From assembly GCA_032164245.1 (NCBI GenBank), contig JAVMKO010000036.1:372001-436000 (forward strand): a stretch of 64,000 nucleotides of DNA, in the 5' to 3' direction. The notes below the pieces were generated by a model. The model was given only the letters and a program-made list of their open reading frames with translations, had not been told where the DNA came from and searched no databases. Shown one piece after another: positions 41,353 through 56,300 of this stretch. This DNA comes from Sternotherus odoratus. Taxonomy: Eukaryota; Chordata; Testudines; Kinosternidae. A program made the position numbers and the translations under genes. Each line of letters begins with the position of its first letter. The stretch's first letter is position 1.

Positions 41353-44300
41353 GTAAGGGTCAGCATTGTATTCTCTATATCCATTCTATATTCACACACA
41401 TTTAGAAAGTATAGGAATATAGATAGATTAGCTGTAATGTTCTCCATTTATATGACCAGAACCTCAGCAACTGTAAATCAGTGTGTCTCTGTTGACTTCC
41501 CTGCAGCTGTGTTGATTTACACCAGTTGAGGAGTTGGCCTACAGCTCTGGGCCTGAAAACTTTCCTGAGAGTCTGAATTTCGATTGAATGTTATGTGAAG
41601 GTTCCTTCTTTTCTCCCAGTTGTTTTGTTTATTGTGGGTCCTCATTTTGTGTCTTCTGCATCCATGGAGCCAACATCTAGCTGTGGAATCCATCAGAGAT
41701 GGGGGGAAATTAGCACAAAAAATGCAGAAGGACTTCTCTAGCTGTCTACATGAAGCTCTGCTAATATCTTAAATGCAGGATAACAAAGCATTGGGTCACA
41801 TTTCTTAGCAACACTAGTGCTCCTAATCCCACACCATTAGTACTGCAACTAGATGGGCAGTGGAGGTTACAGTTATGATTCAGTTTGCATCTGGGTGTTA
41901 GAACAATGCAATTTGCATAAAGGATGGGCAAACACCTAACCTCAAGCAGTCTTTCCTGGGAAGGGGAAATTAGATTAGTTCTACCTTCATGCTTTGGAAT
42001 GCTATTTCAATGGAGACAGATAAATATGGCATTTTAGATTTCTTGAAATAAGTCACCTGAAGAATTTCCGCCTGCAACTAAGAGATACAAGGGAGATAAA
42101 AATCCTGATTTTTTAAATACATCAGCTATTTAATAGTTTCATAGAGTTTAAGGCCAGAAGGGACAATTAGATCATCTAGTCTGACTTCCTGTATTTCACA
42201 GGCCATTAAATTTCACCTACTAACCCTACACTGAACCCAAAAACTTGTCTTAGACTAAAACATTTCAGTCTTTAGGAGACTAAACTACTGTGTGCATGGG
42301 CAGAGGACAGGAGAGACTGAACTACCACCAATGCCTGAGGCCCTTGCAATGGTAGATAATGGATTAGGTCAGATATACCCAGTTGATCTTAGCAGGTGAT
42401 CAGTGCCCCATCCTCCCATCCAAAAGTCCCTGCCAATCTGACCAGGGGAAAATTCCTTCCCGCCCACAACTCTGGAGATCAGTTGGATCCTGAGCGTGTA
42501 AGCAAGACTCACCAGCCAGGCATCTAAAGAAACAGATTCTCTGAAGCATCTTGGAGCACTGGTCCACCCAACTAGAGGCAGAGCTTTTCTTGACCTTCTG
42601 CTCACAAACCATGAAGAATTAGTAGGGGTCACAAAAGTGGATGGGAACCTGGGAGGCAGTGACCATGAGATGGTCGAGTTCAGGATCCTAACACAGGGAA
42701 AAAAAGGAGAGCAGCAGAATACTGGAAGTCAGAAAAGCAGACTTTGACTCCCTCAGGGAACTCATGGGCAGGATCCCATGGGAGATGAACATGAAGGGGA
42801 AAGGAATCCAGGAGAACTGGCTGTATTTTAAAGAATCCTTATTGAGGTTGCAGGAACAAACTATCCCGATGTGTAGAAAGAATAGTCAATATGGCAGGTG
42901 ACCAGCATGGTTGAACAGTGAAATCCTTGCTGATCTTAAATGCAAAAAAGAAGCTTTCAAGAAGTGGAAGATTGGGCAAATGACCAGGGAGGAATATAAA
43001 AATATTGCTCAGGCATGCAGGAGTGAAATCAGGAAGGCTAAATCACACTTGGAGTTGCAGCTAGCAAGGAATGTTAAGGGTAACAAGAAGGGTTTCTTTA
43101 GGTATGTTAGCAATAAGAAAAAAGTCAAGTGTGGGCCCCTTACTGAATGAGGGAGGCAATCTAGTGACAGAGGATGTGGGGGGAAAAAATGTACTCAATG
43201 CTTTTTTTGCCTCTGTCTTCACAAACAAGGTCAGCTCCCAGACTAATGCACTGGGCAGCACAGCATGGGGAGGAGGTGACCAGCCTTCTGTGGAAAAGGA
43301 AGTGGTTCAGGACTATTTAGAAAAGCTGGACGAGCACAACTCCATGGGGCCGGATGCGCTGCATCTGAGGGTGCTAAAGGAGTTGGCTGATGTAATTGCA
43401 TAGCCATTGGCCATTATCTTTGAAAACTCATGGCAATCGGGGGAGGTCCTGGATGACTGGAAAAAGGCTAATGTAGTGCCCATCTTTAAAAAAGGGGAGG
43501 ATCCAGGGAACTACAGGCCAGTCAGCCTCACCTCAGTGCCTGGAAAAATCACAGAGCAGGTCCTCAAGAAATCAATCCTCAAGCACTTAGAGGAGAGGAA
43601 AGTGATCAGGAACAGTCAGCACGGATTCACCAAGGGCAAATCATGCCTGACTAACCTAAATGCCTTCTACCATGAGATAACTGGCTCTGTGGATGAGGGG
43701 AAAGCAGTGGATGTGTTGTTCCTTGACTTTAGCAAAGCTTTTGATACGGTCTCCCACAATATTCTTGCCAGCAAGTTAAGGAAGTATGGGCTGGATGAAT
43801 GGACCATAAGGTGGATAGAAAGCTGGCTGGATCGTCGGACTCAACGGGTAGTGATCAATGGCTCCATGTCTAGTTGGCAGCCGGTATCGAGCGGAGTGCT
43901 GGGACCAGTTTTATTCAATATCTTTATCAGTGATCTGGAGGATGGTGTGAACTGCACCCTCAGCAAGTTTGCAGATGACACTAAACTGGGAGGAGTGGTA
44001 GATATGCTGGAGGGTAGGGATAGGATACAGAGGGACCTAGACAAATTAGAGGATTGGGCCAAAAGAAATTTGATGAGGTTCAACAAGGAGAAGTGCAGAG
44101 TCCTGCACTTAGGACGGAAGAATCCCATGCACTGCCACAGAACAGGGACAGAATGGCTAGGCAGCAGTTCTGCAGAAAAGGACCTAGGGATTACAGTGGA
44201 CAACAAGCTGGACATGAGTCAACAGTGTGTCCTTGTTGCCAAGAAGGCTAATGGCATTTTGGGCTGTATAAGTAGGGGCATTACCAGCAGATCAAGGGAC

Positions 44301-47300
44301 ATGATTGTTCCCCTCTATTCAACATTGGTGAGGCATTGTCTGGAGTACTGTGTTCAGTTTTGGGGCCCACACTACAAGAAGGATGTGGAAAAATTGGAAA
44401 GAGTCCAGAGAAGGGCAACAAAAATGACTAGGGGCCTGGAGTGCATGACTTATGAGGAGAGGCTGAGAGAACTGGGATTGTTTAGTCTACAGAAGAGAAG
44501 ACTGAGGGGAGATTTGATAGCTGCTTTCAACTACAGCAAATTTTCCTTCATTATGATTTTCCCCCAAACAGATTGGGTAGCTCACCAAACAAACCCTGTC
44601 ATCAAGAGGAAGGAAGAGGATTTACAAATGATTCCCAGGCCTACTTCTCACAGTGTGTGGGCTCCCGCAGAGTCTTTACCGGGCAGTGAATTAAAGAGGC
44701 CAGCATCAATTCCCACCATCAGTGGTAACAAACTGAATCCTTTTATTTAATTTCAGGTGTTTATGATGATGGAGAAATCCGAGCGATGGTAGAGAAACTG
44801 CAACAGGATGAGGTAGGGCAATTTCATGAAATTACATCCGCTTTCCATGTGTCCACTCCAAATTCTGCCTGACTCCATGGGGGTCAAGGGGAATGCATGG
44901 GGGTAATATAGTATAGAACTTGGCCGGCGCACCATCAGTATTCACCCTTCTGTCCTCAGGCATAAACTCATAATGCAAAATGCTGTTATTACAGATCAGG
45001 ATGATATGTTCTATAAAGAGACACTCAGAGGAGCATTGCCCTTTTACACACAGTGGAGTACAAGAGCGATACATATTATAAGTACACTATAGGACTAGCA
45101 ATAATCTCGTCTAATACGACTTTGCTCTTCTTTAGCCTCTTCATCCAAAAATCTCAAAGCACTTACCTAATACTAATGAGTAATGAACAGCAGCAACATT
45201 TCAGCAGAAGCATTTTACTGCACAAAAAAATTAAAATAGGTGGGGTTCATTAATTATGCAAGTGCGCAGTAGTGCAGAATTCCTCCAGGAGTAATATTCA
45301 GACCCCTTTTTCCATTTAATAATACTTGCATCCGACAAAGTCCATTTCTCTATTAAGGGCCAACACAGAAGGCATTTTAGTTTCAATTAAAGTACTAAGA
45401 GGCAAAGATAAGCAGTTCAGTTCAGAACTGAACTGCTTGTCTTGGCCTCCTTCTACTTTAATTATTTGAATTACTCGATTAATTATGTTAATTAATTTGA
45501 TGAATTACTTGAATTGCGTAGTGCTTATGTATTCATAAGTTATCAGTGACAATTTTCAATTAAAAAAATCCTCCTTACATTTAAAAATTAATGGGCGGAG
45601 TTTCTCCCCAGTGGAGCTGTCTGTTGGGATTGCAGTTTGCAGGAGCATTCTTTTAAAGCCAAACCACTGGAATGTTTAGCCAGTCAAGAGATCTGATTGG
45701 CTTTGAACACTGCAAGGTGCTTTATGACCTTGGCATGCAGGTCACATAGATTTATAGACTCACGGGAGACAGAGATGGAAAAGACCCACTGGATCATCCA
45801 GTCCATTTCCCTGCTAATGCGGGAGCATTCCCAACAGCCATTTGCCACTGTTCTGGCCAAACTCATTTTAAAAGCCCCTAATGACTGAGCTTCCACCATT
45901 TTCCTAGGAAGACTGTCATAACCTAATAGACCTGTCTCACAGCTGGGGCATTTTTCCAGTTATTAAAGTCTAAATAGCGTGTCCTTTTTCAGTTTAATCC
46001 CATTACTCCTACTTTTACCTAAATGTATTACACTAAAAAATTCCTCTCCCTCCTTGGTGTTCACAGCCTTCAGACAGTTGTATGGTATTAACATGTCTCC
46101 TCATAGTCCTCCCTTGGCCGCATCTGACAGAGACAGTGTTGCAAGGTACCTTAAGTGTCCCGTAGAAACGAGGCTCACACACAGTGGCTAGATGGAAAGT
46201 AGTGAGTTTATTGAAGGTAGCGGCCATCTGGCGCTGGGGGCCCCAGTCAGCATGGCCTAAGATAGGAGACCTGGCACATCGGAGCAATGCCCAGGGAAGA
46301 AGCCCAACACACAAGGGCACACGGACACAGAAATACTCATACACATTTGCATCTCATGCATAGCTCATGAATAGCTAATCACATGTTTTGCAATCCTGCC
46401 TCAGTTTCCCTGTCTGGTTTCACACAAGCTGAGTTTCACACAGACCAAGTAAACAGCTCACACAGCTGAGAAGCTCTCCTCAGACACACACACACGAGAT
46501 AACAGGAACACAAGTCCATTCCCAGGTGGATAACCTTAATTATGCGTTACCCTGGAGGCGACTTAGAAGCGTAATTGTGCCCCCCAGCGATTGCCATCTG
46601 TGGCGAAGTGGGAGTACTGTGTGTGTGTGCCTCAGTTTCCCCTATGCATTTCTTGGGCGTCTATGTGGAGGGAAAGGAATATGTAGATGATGCAAAGCAA
46701 AGCCAAGGTGAAGCTGTAACCTGACCCCAAGTGGGGGAAGGAGGTCAGCTGAACCTGTTGGAGAAAGGTCAGTTGATGCCTCCTAGCCTGGGAAAGGGAC
46801 AAAGTAGAGCAGGGAGGGGCTAGAGGGGGTTTGGGTCAGTCTGTTTTTTAGCTGGAGCCAGGCAGGAGAGGGGAGAGCAGCGATCTCGCTCTCTGGCCCC
46901 CGAGATGGATCCAGCTGAGGGGTCACGCTCGCTCACTGTCTGGTCTGTGTTAGACCAGATAGAAGTCATCGAATAAACCTGCTTTACTGGCTGGCTGAGA
47001 GTCACGTTTGACTGTGGATTTGGGATGCAGAATCCACGGGCTACCTCAGGGCCCCGCCCAGGCGGGCTTGTTGGGGCAAGCACACAGAGGGGCAGAAGAT
47101 ACTGAATGCTCCGAGGTCAGACCCAGGGAGGTGGAAGTGGGTACCCCTGAAGCTCCTGGCCTGGGAAACAGGCTGTATATGGAGAAGGGGCCCTGCACCC
47201 GTAGTCCGGTCTGGCTTCCTAGGGAGCGGTTCCAGTCCATCGCCCGGGCGCTCTGTGACACCGTCACATTAATCTTCCGCTTCCTACAGACAGCTTCTGT

Positions 47301-50300
47301 CTTCAGAAGTAGGGATGTGCTCGGGCCCAGTTTTTAAACCCAGCTTGAACCGGCCCCAAACCCCTTCACCTCACCCTGAGAGGGTTGAATCATTTTCCAT
47401 CCTGGTCCCAACCCTTCCCCCCAAGCCAGATACTACAGGGGTTCTCAAATTGACCCTCAAGAGGTCACAAGGCTATTACATGGGGGATGGGGTCATGAGT
47501 TGTTAGCCTCCACCCCAAACCCTTCTTTGCCTGCAACATTGATAATAGTGTTAAATATATAACCACGTTTTAAATTTATAAGGGAGTCAAACTCAAGAGG
47601 CTTGCTGTGTGAAAGGGGTCACCAGTAAAAAAAGTTTGAGAACCACTGGGATACTGCCATTGCCTCCTGCTTGTGGGGCTGGTGACACCTGTAGTCAGGT
47701 CCCATAGGGTTCGGGTCAGGTTGCAGAGCTCTATTCAGAAGTCAATTCTGCCAGCCCCCTGCATTCTCTTTTGCTCTCCCATGAATGACTTCCAGCGTGT
47801 TGATCTCTCTGGGAAGGTAGTGCTAGAACTAATCCAGAGGCAGTCACGCCTCAGCTGAACAGAGAGGAACTGTTGTCTTCCTGCTTTGAGCCATGATCCC
47901 TGTGTGTAAAAGACCCAACCCACATGCCTCAACATATATGAAACCTTTCATAGACCTGTTTACTTTGTTTTTCATTGTCACCCCCAGGGCACTTGTTGCT
48001 TCCCACTTTTCTCCCTCCCATTATGTCAGTTACTTCTACCTCCTTTCCAGATGTGCTCGTTTGCAGTTTTCTGAAATGAATCTTGGTCTCTGCTCAGGTT
48101 TTTAATTTCTCTGTGTCCCTCTTTACTGTTTTTCTGCCCCAACTGATACCACAACTCCTCCATATTTAGTATCATCTGTGAATTTCTACACTGATGGGCC
48201 TCATAAAACAGAGGTCTCCAAACTTTATGAGACGAGGGCCATATTAGATTTTTGAAGGGGCCAAAGTGACTGTGGAAATAATTACATATATGCAAAATAC
48301 ATGCAAATCGTAAAAAAACACTACTGTCAGTGTTTCATTCAATTCTAAATCAGGTTGGGGGGTTGGACAAATCGAAGCTGCGGGCCGGATCCAGCCCTCG
48401 GGCTGTAGTTTGGAGACCCCTGTCATAAAAGACACCTTTGAGTGTCTACTGTCAATGTAGATCTAACTGCTGAGCTAATTTCCCCTAGGAGCTGTTGAGG
48501 ACTTACTGCAGGAGCTGGGTATTTTGTAATTACACATTTACAAATTCTGTCTGGCGTGACTAGTGCAAGGGCAAGGTGCTCATTTTTTATTGTTTTAAAT
48601 AAATGAAACTAGATAAGGGGGCAGTGACTGGCGCTTATTCTGGCTCTTTTCTCTCCAGGAAGATTAAAATATGTAAATTGTTCTGCTGCTTCTGAAGTGC
48701 TACTAAATGCAGTGATTGTGGAGGGCATGGCCTGTTTTACACCAGTTAAGACAATGGATTACTTGTGTGAGCATGCAGGCTGAGGAGTCAGTGTGGCCTA
48801 GTGGCTAGGACTCTGGATAATGACTCAGGAGACATGGATTCTCTTCCTGGCCACGGACCTGCTCTGTTGTGATAAGACTTGGGCTAGTCATTTCATGTTT
48901 GCATTGTAAGCTCTTTAGGGCAGGGACTTATTAGCCAAATTACTGTATGGTCATCAAGAACAACTTTGCCAAATTGTTCTCTTCTATGTTTTGTCCTCAG
49001 CAAAACAGAGCAGAAAATTACTGTGGGCTGGAGCAAATATTACAGCAGAACACCAGGGGCCTAGAGAAAAGGCTGGCGAGCAAAATAATAACATTAGCTT
49101 CAGCCCACATGAGAGCGACTCAGGTAAGTTGGTTCTCCTGAGACACTAATCAAAGGATCCAAAACTTTAACTAATTAAAACTCTCTTTTTGGGGGTAAAC
49201 TATAGACTGAAACGAAAATGTATTTTTCTGGTAGAGGCCCACACCTTCCTCCAGACCAAATCCCAGGTCCTAGACAGCACTTGTGCACATGCCTAAGATG
49301 GGACAACTCACATGCTGAAAGTTACACATGTGCTTAAGTGCGTTGCAGGATCAAGACCTGAGGTGCATGAGATCAGACACAGAGACAGGCCTATGGTCTC
49401 TTAACAAGCAAGTCTTTCCCAAAGCCTCCTTTTTGGGGACAGTTCATTCCAGGAAAGCTCTCTGAATTTCTTGAAGCTGCCCAGCCTGTGTCTCACTATC
49501 TCCTCAGGGAATAGCATGTGACTATGGTGACCAATCATCCACCACAAATAGCTAATAGTGAAGAGTCTAACTAAGCAGCTTGCAAGCAACTCAAAGGCTG
49601 AAAATTGTTTAACCAAATGACTCAATGAATCTTTATGACGAATGACTCTATCCATAGAAAGTTGGGTTGGTTCATTCACAACTTGTGCACAGAAATAAGG
49701 ACTTACTCATATAAACAACTCTGGCTAGTGTGACGGACTTCAGTCACCTCAGTCTCTCTCTCTTTGTTTTGCTTTTTAGGAAGCAACAAATGAAATAAAA
49801 ATAGCAGCTAGTAACACCCTAGTGGCTCTGGCACGGAGACATTTTCATTTGGTTTTGTGGGAGCTGCGGAATTACATTGGACGACTGAGGGAGCCTGAGG
49901 AGTTTGTTTTCATTACGTTGGGCAATTTGGCATCAGTCTATGGTATAGTAATTTCCATCTTTTGTTTCAAAGTTATTGTCTTTCATTTAAGGACAGGGGA
50001 TTACTCTCTCTACCTAAAAATGTTACAGCTAAAGTGAGTTCTGTTTGAGTGTGTGCGTGCATGCGTGTGTGTGTGGAGAGACACAAGATTAACTGCTGTT
50101 GCTAGTTCTGGCTTCCCGATCATGAGCTGTCCAGACGGAGGTGCAAGCTCTAAGTTATGTCCTCACTGAAGTTCCTTAAGGATGGGAATGAGTGGAAGAT
50201 CAGGTCTAGTGGAGTTCTTCTCCACCCCGCTTTCCATCCCACCCCACGGCTCTCTCCCCTGGCTCTGGGAGTGAGTTGGGCATCGGGCACAGCGGTTCAC

Positions 50301-53300
50301 TGGTGGAAGAGTCCCCTCATCAGGGTGAATCCCCCATTGGCTTCCAATGGCTGCTTTGCAGCCATTCTGCTCTGCTTACACAGTGCAAAAGGGCGTAGGA
50401 GCCCATAACATCTTGCCCCACAGTGTTTCTAAGTGTGCTGTAAGAAGGAGGTGAGCAGCCGATTGTCTGTCTTCCTTCTCTTCTGGCCCTTCTCTGCAGC
50501 TCTGAAGTGTATCCGTTTTGTGGAAGAGACCCTGAACGACATAAGGTTCATGTTGAAGTTCATCGAAGACAGCCGGACAAGACAAGCAGTTTGCAGTGGT
50601 AAGTGCCAGCACTTACTGTAGGTGCCCTAAATGGATACTTAGGGGATGTTCGTACAGTTTTAAGTGAATGATCACATTTGGAAACAGGCCCTGAACTGTA
50701 CTCCCTGCCCTGGATTGCGCCAGGCGCTGAGCATTTGTAAGTTCAGGCCCTTTATGACTCATGGATATAATTTAAAATAAACAGACAAAGGCTGAAGCTG
50801 CCAGGAGGTGAAGGGAGCAGATTTCATTACTGTACATTTCAAAATCCCGTTTTCCACTCCTCGACCCCCCCGCCCCATTCTCTCTCCTTAGTTTCTTTAT
50901 CATCATCTCCTTTCACCCTCTTTCTCTGTCCTCTCTTCCTCTCCACTTCTCTCTTCCTTTGCTTTTCAGGTGATGCTCTGTAAGGGGTTAATCCTGTGCC
51001 ATTGAGATAAATGGGAATTTTGCCAGCAACTTCATAGAGAACCGGATTTGGCCCTTCTTCTTAGCACGGACACTCCATATACCTACTTTTAGGGCAAAAT
51101 GCTCCCCCCACCTTCAAATCCCAGTAAAGCCAATGGCAGTTAGGAGCACTGAACATCTTTCAGACAAACTGTATCTCAGGATGAAATCATACAGTGTTAG
51201 GGTTAAGTAAACAATAACTTCAGCGGACGCGAAACTTTCAGAGGAGAGCTGGTTGAAATATTTTGATTTTTAATTATATTTTTCATATATTTTTTTTCAA
51301 TATTTGATGAAAAACAAATCTGAGAAATGTCAATGACCATTTTTATCAGGAAGTGTGCATCCAGTGTTTTTGAGCAGCTAAAGAGATGGCTGCATTTTTT
51401 TGATTTCTGAAAAATATAAACATTACCATTTTGAAAAAAAGAAAACACCTAACTGTAAAGATTTTAAATTTAATTTGCTTTTTCAACCAGCTCTAATTAA
51501 GAGATAACAAGGAAGGGAGAAAAAATATGTCTTCAGATGATGGTAATTAAAAGAGAGATACAAAGAAAAAAGCCCTTTTGAGAAACAAGAAATGGAATGG
51601 GGGGGGGGAGGGAGGGGAGAGAAATATCTCTGAACTGATATGGGATTTCAGCATCTAGTCCTGAACTGAGCAGTAGCTGCCATGAAATTGTAGTAAACTA
51701 TAGGCCTAGGTGTCTTCACTGATAAAGCAACTTCTCCTCATTACTAATAGTCCTTTTCACATTGCCTGTCTTCTCTCCTTCCACGCAGTTCCGGAAAAAT
51801 GGTCAAGGGCAGTAATTGTATATTTTTCTAACTGGGAAGAGTGCCCATTTTTCAGAATAGATGAATCAAGCTTTTGCAAAGCCATATTTCCAATCTATTA
51901 TTACATGACCAGAAACTGGCTGAGCTGCGAAGATCTGGAGGTGAGAATTGCTGGCTTTCTAAACCTTTAGCAGAAATTGCAATGTTAAACACTGTGTCTG
52001 GCACTCTTTGTGATGATGGCATTTAGTGGCAGGTCCTTTTGGATGGAACCGAGTGTCTTGTAATTCACCTAAAACCATATGTTTAAAATGCCACCACATC
52101 ATGGAAATTCTGTCTATACACAGTGCACATGGATTCTAGTTTTATGCACCCAGCGTGCAGACGAACATGGGATAGAAGGCTAAATTAATTCCTGGTATAA
52201 GTCCATTCAGCCCCAGTGGAGTTACAGCAGGGATGAGTTGGCCTAGAATGTATACTAATCTGGGGAATATCTTACCTGGTCTAGTTGTGAGGTGCATTAG
52301 AATACAGTAAAACCTCCATTTAACGGACTAATTCGGGCGAGGGGTGTCCGTTAAATCAAAAAGTCCGTTATTTAATAATAATAAAAAAAAGAGCTGTCGG
52401 AGCAGCAGCCCGCCTGCCACAGGGTCGGGGCGACAGCTCCGCAGCCCGCCCGCTGCCTGGACCCGGGCGGCAGCTGGGAGCCGGCAGCCAGCCTGCCCGC
52501 TGCCTGGACCCGGGCGGCAGCTGGGAGCCGGCAGCCAGCCTGCCCGCTGCCTGGACCCGGGCGGCAGCTGGGAGCCGGCAGCCAGCCAGCCCGCTGCCTG
52601 GACCCGGGCGGCAGCCGGGAGCCGGCAGCCAGCCCGCCAGAAATGGATCAGGAATGCATCAGACTTGCTCAGAAATTTTGTCCGTTGCATCCGAAGTCCG
52701 TTAAATCGAGGTCCGTTAAATCGAGGGTTTACTGTATAATCCTGAAATCAACCCTACAAGTCCCGGGTCTTTACCAGGAAATAGGGAGGTAGGGCTGTTC
52801 CTACAGTGGAACAAGGGAAGCTGCGCTCAGAGGTAGAAAAGGTGTGCCTGTAGCAGGGCGGAAACTCATCCCTGCGGCACCTCCTGCTGGTTTGTCCGGG
52901 AATTAGCTCACCAGCATTTGAAGCACCCTCTGCAGGTCGATGTCCCGCTTGCTGTTCTGGCCCCGTGTCCCTCCAAGACCCCAGTGCCCTCTTACCAAGG
53001 GTGCTGCACCCCTGCAGTACCCCCACAGTTCTTAGGGTTTCCCCTCCCTGGGGAACCCCCACCCTTTATCCCCACCTTGCCTCAGTCTAGGCAACTGCCA
53101 GTCACCACTTGCCCCCGTTCTCTGAGGCAGACTGCAGTATAATTGCCACTCATCACTGGCAAGGAGGGTTGGCCTGCTGCTTCTGTCTCAGTAGCTATGG
53201 GCTGCCCCCCGCAACCCTAGTACCCCTTTGTGGGGCCTTCTCCTAGGCCCTGCAGCCTGGGGATTTCTAGGCCTGAGCTTCCCCAGCTCCTCTAGCCTTG

Positions 53301-56300
53301 CCCCAGCCCTGCTTCACCCTAGGTACCTTGGGCTTCCAGCAGCCAGGCCAGTCTGCCTCTACTTCTAGAGAAGACTCTGTTCTCCCTTCCCAGGGCTGTT
53401 TTAAACCCTTTTCCACTGGAGTAGGGCAGTCACCCCACTACAGTGCCCATTGGAGGATATGGAATGAATTGGTAGGAACATAAATTCTGTGTCTCATCTA
53501 TGCAGCTCAAGGAGGGCATTGTCAAAGCCCTTGGTCCCATGATGAGCCTCCTTCTCCATGACGCTGTGTATCATGAGCAGATATTTGAAGACCTCCCATG
53601 GCTCCTTGAACAATACAAGGAGGACATTGACATTTCTCACGTCACTAAGGTGAGGTTCACTCATGAAGGTAACTGTCTATGTGTGCGCATGTAGGAACTG
53701 CACGAGGAATTTACTGCCTGGTCTAGAAAGTTACTTGTTAGATAATAAATATACACACAAGTTCTGGGTTTGTACACTTGGTAACCCAGGCAACAAGATT
53801 TGTAGGTAAATGCCTCCTAGGAAAAGCATCCTCTGGTTCCTGGGGAGGATGATAAGGAGATAAAAAACAAAACACCTGCCCCCCTCCCCAACAAGATACT
53901 CCCTCCTTGTGATTCCCCAGTGCATCCTGTTAACTCTGTGTCTCTCTTTTCGATCATAAGCTCCTCAGAGCAGGGGCTGCCCTACGTTGTCTCTGGTCAG
54001 TATCCAGCCAACTGTCAATGGTTGATTATTAATAATAAGGAGGCTTGAGGATCATTGCTTTGGATGATATAACTAGACAGATCTCAGATCATGACCTGTC
54101 TATTTCATCTAACGTTCTCTGCAGTACGGTGCTGTTGTAGCCATGTTGGTCCCAAGATATTAGAGCGACAAGGTGGGTGAGGTAATCTAATTAAAGGTAT
54201 TGTCTCACTGTGACGAAGTAGGAATACTGTGTGTGCCTCAGTTTCCCCTATGCATTTCTTGAGTGTCTGTGTGGAGGGATAAGGATGTGTAGCTGATGCA
54301 AAGCACAGTCTCTCTGCAGGTGTCCCTACCTGATGCTGTACTCTGACCCCAAGTGGGGGAAGGAGGTCACCTGACCTGCCCGGGAAAGGAAACACAGGAA
54401 TGAAGGGAGGAGGGGCTGGAAGAGAGGGAGTTTGAGTTTCAAGGGAGAGTTTGCAGCTAGCTGGAGGCAGGCAGGGAGGCAGAGGAGTGATCTTGCTCTC
54501 TGGCCCCCAAAATGGATCCAGCTGAGGGCTCACACTCGCTGTATGGTCTGGGTGAGACCAGATAGAAGTCATCGAATAAACCTCTGTTTTACTACCTGGC
54601 TGAGAGTCACGTTTGACTGTGGATCTGGGGTGCAGAATCCATGGGCTTCCCCAGGACCCCGCCCGGGTGGGATTGCTTGGAGAAGGGCATGGAGGGGCAG
54701 AAAGTGCTGAATGCTCCGAGGTCAGACCCAGGAAGGTGGAAGTGGGTACCCAAGAAGCTCCTAGCCTTGAAAACAGGCTGTGTATGGAGAAGGGGCCCTT
54801 CACCCGAAGTCCTGTCTGGCTTCCTAGGGAGCGGTTCCAGACCATTGCCCGGGCACTCCGTGACACTCACTCACCTTGTCTCTATTTCATTTATCCTCAG
54901 TACCACATGAGCAAGAAGTAAGGGGCCATATTCTGTCTTCAGTGGGGCTATACAGTTGTAAATGAAGTCATGAAACAGCTATAACTTCAAGGCAGTGATA
55001 TTTACTCACCGTCTATGTTGGTTGAAGCTTTGTGGTGACTTTGGGGGTTGAAATACCCGATTTGGAGGGAACCAATGCATCATGGACATATTTGATAGCA
55101 TCAGGGCACTACGCAACTGCTTAAACCTAGTTAAATATGTAGATGGCATCAGCGATATTTTGGAAGCTTCAAGCAGCAAAGGAGAAAAGTGTTTAGATGC
55201 AGGAAGGAATTAGATTTTCACCTTTTTAATCAATAACCTGGCAGAGGACATAAAATCATCACTGACAAAGTTGGCAGATGAGATAAAAATTGGGGCGTGG
55301 TAAATGATGGAGAGGACAGCTCACTGATTCAGAGTCTAGATCTAGATCACTCGGTAAACTGGGCGCAAGCAAAGGTGAATTTAAATATGGCTGAGTGTAA
55401 AGATATGTATCTAGGCACCAAGAATTTAGGCCACGCATACATGATGGGGGGGATGCTGTCCTGGGAAGCAGGGATTCTGAGGGGTCATGGTGAATAACTT
55501 TGAAGCAGTGACTTTGGGGGTCATGGTGAATAATCAGCTGAACATGAACTCATGCTGTGGCCAAAAAAGCTAAAGCTGGGATGCATAAAAAGGGGAATCT
55601 CAAGTCGGAGTACAGTGGTTATTTTAGCTCTAAATCTGGCACTTGTGTGGCTCCTGTTGGAATACTGGGTTCAGTTCTAGTGCCCACAATTCAAAAAGGG
55701 TGTTGATAAATTGGAGAGGATATTGACAGAAGAGCCACAGTGATTAAAGGATTAGAAAACATGCTTTATGGTGGTAGAATCAAGGAACTAAATCTAGTTA
55801 GTTTAACAAACAGAAAGTAAAAGGGTGTGTGATGAGGTTGACCTACTGCATTGGTTCAGCAGGAGTTAATCATATTTTGTGGGCCAGGAGGCCACACCCC
55901 CTCATCTCTGCTGGGCAGGCTTCAGCTGGACCCTCACCGAAGGGATGTTGCACCGATCCTGACCATTAGGCTATTCTGCCCTAGGAGCCAGGGCTGCTGT
56001 GATGGCTAGGGAGACTAGGCCAGTTGGGCTGCCCCAGATCTACTTCAGTTCCTCCACAACCTGATACCACCCTGACGGGGTGGACCTAGCCTGTGACAGG
56101 GTGACTGAATCACAGTTGATAATATCTTACATGAGGGACTCGTATCTTATAATGGGCTCTTCGGTCTAGCAGAGAAAGGTGTAACTTGATCCAATGACTA
56201 GAAATTGAAGCTAGACACGTTCAGACTGGAAATATGGCGTACATTTTGAATGGTGAGATAATTAACCATTAGAACCATTTACCAAGGGCTGAGGAGGATT

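Noticed and set aside
43407..44750. Reverse transcriptase ORF as a host gene
   Set aside because: It is a CR1 LINE RT with endonuclease/linker remnants upstream; the last ~70 codons after 44,536 are unrelated intron sequence.
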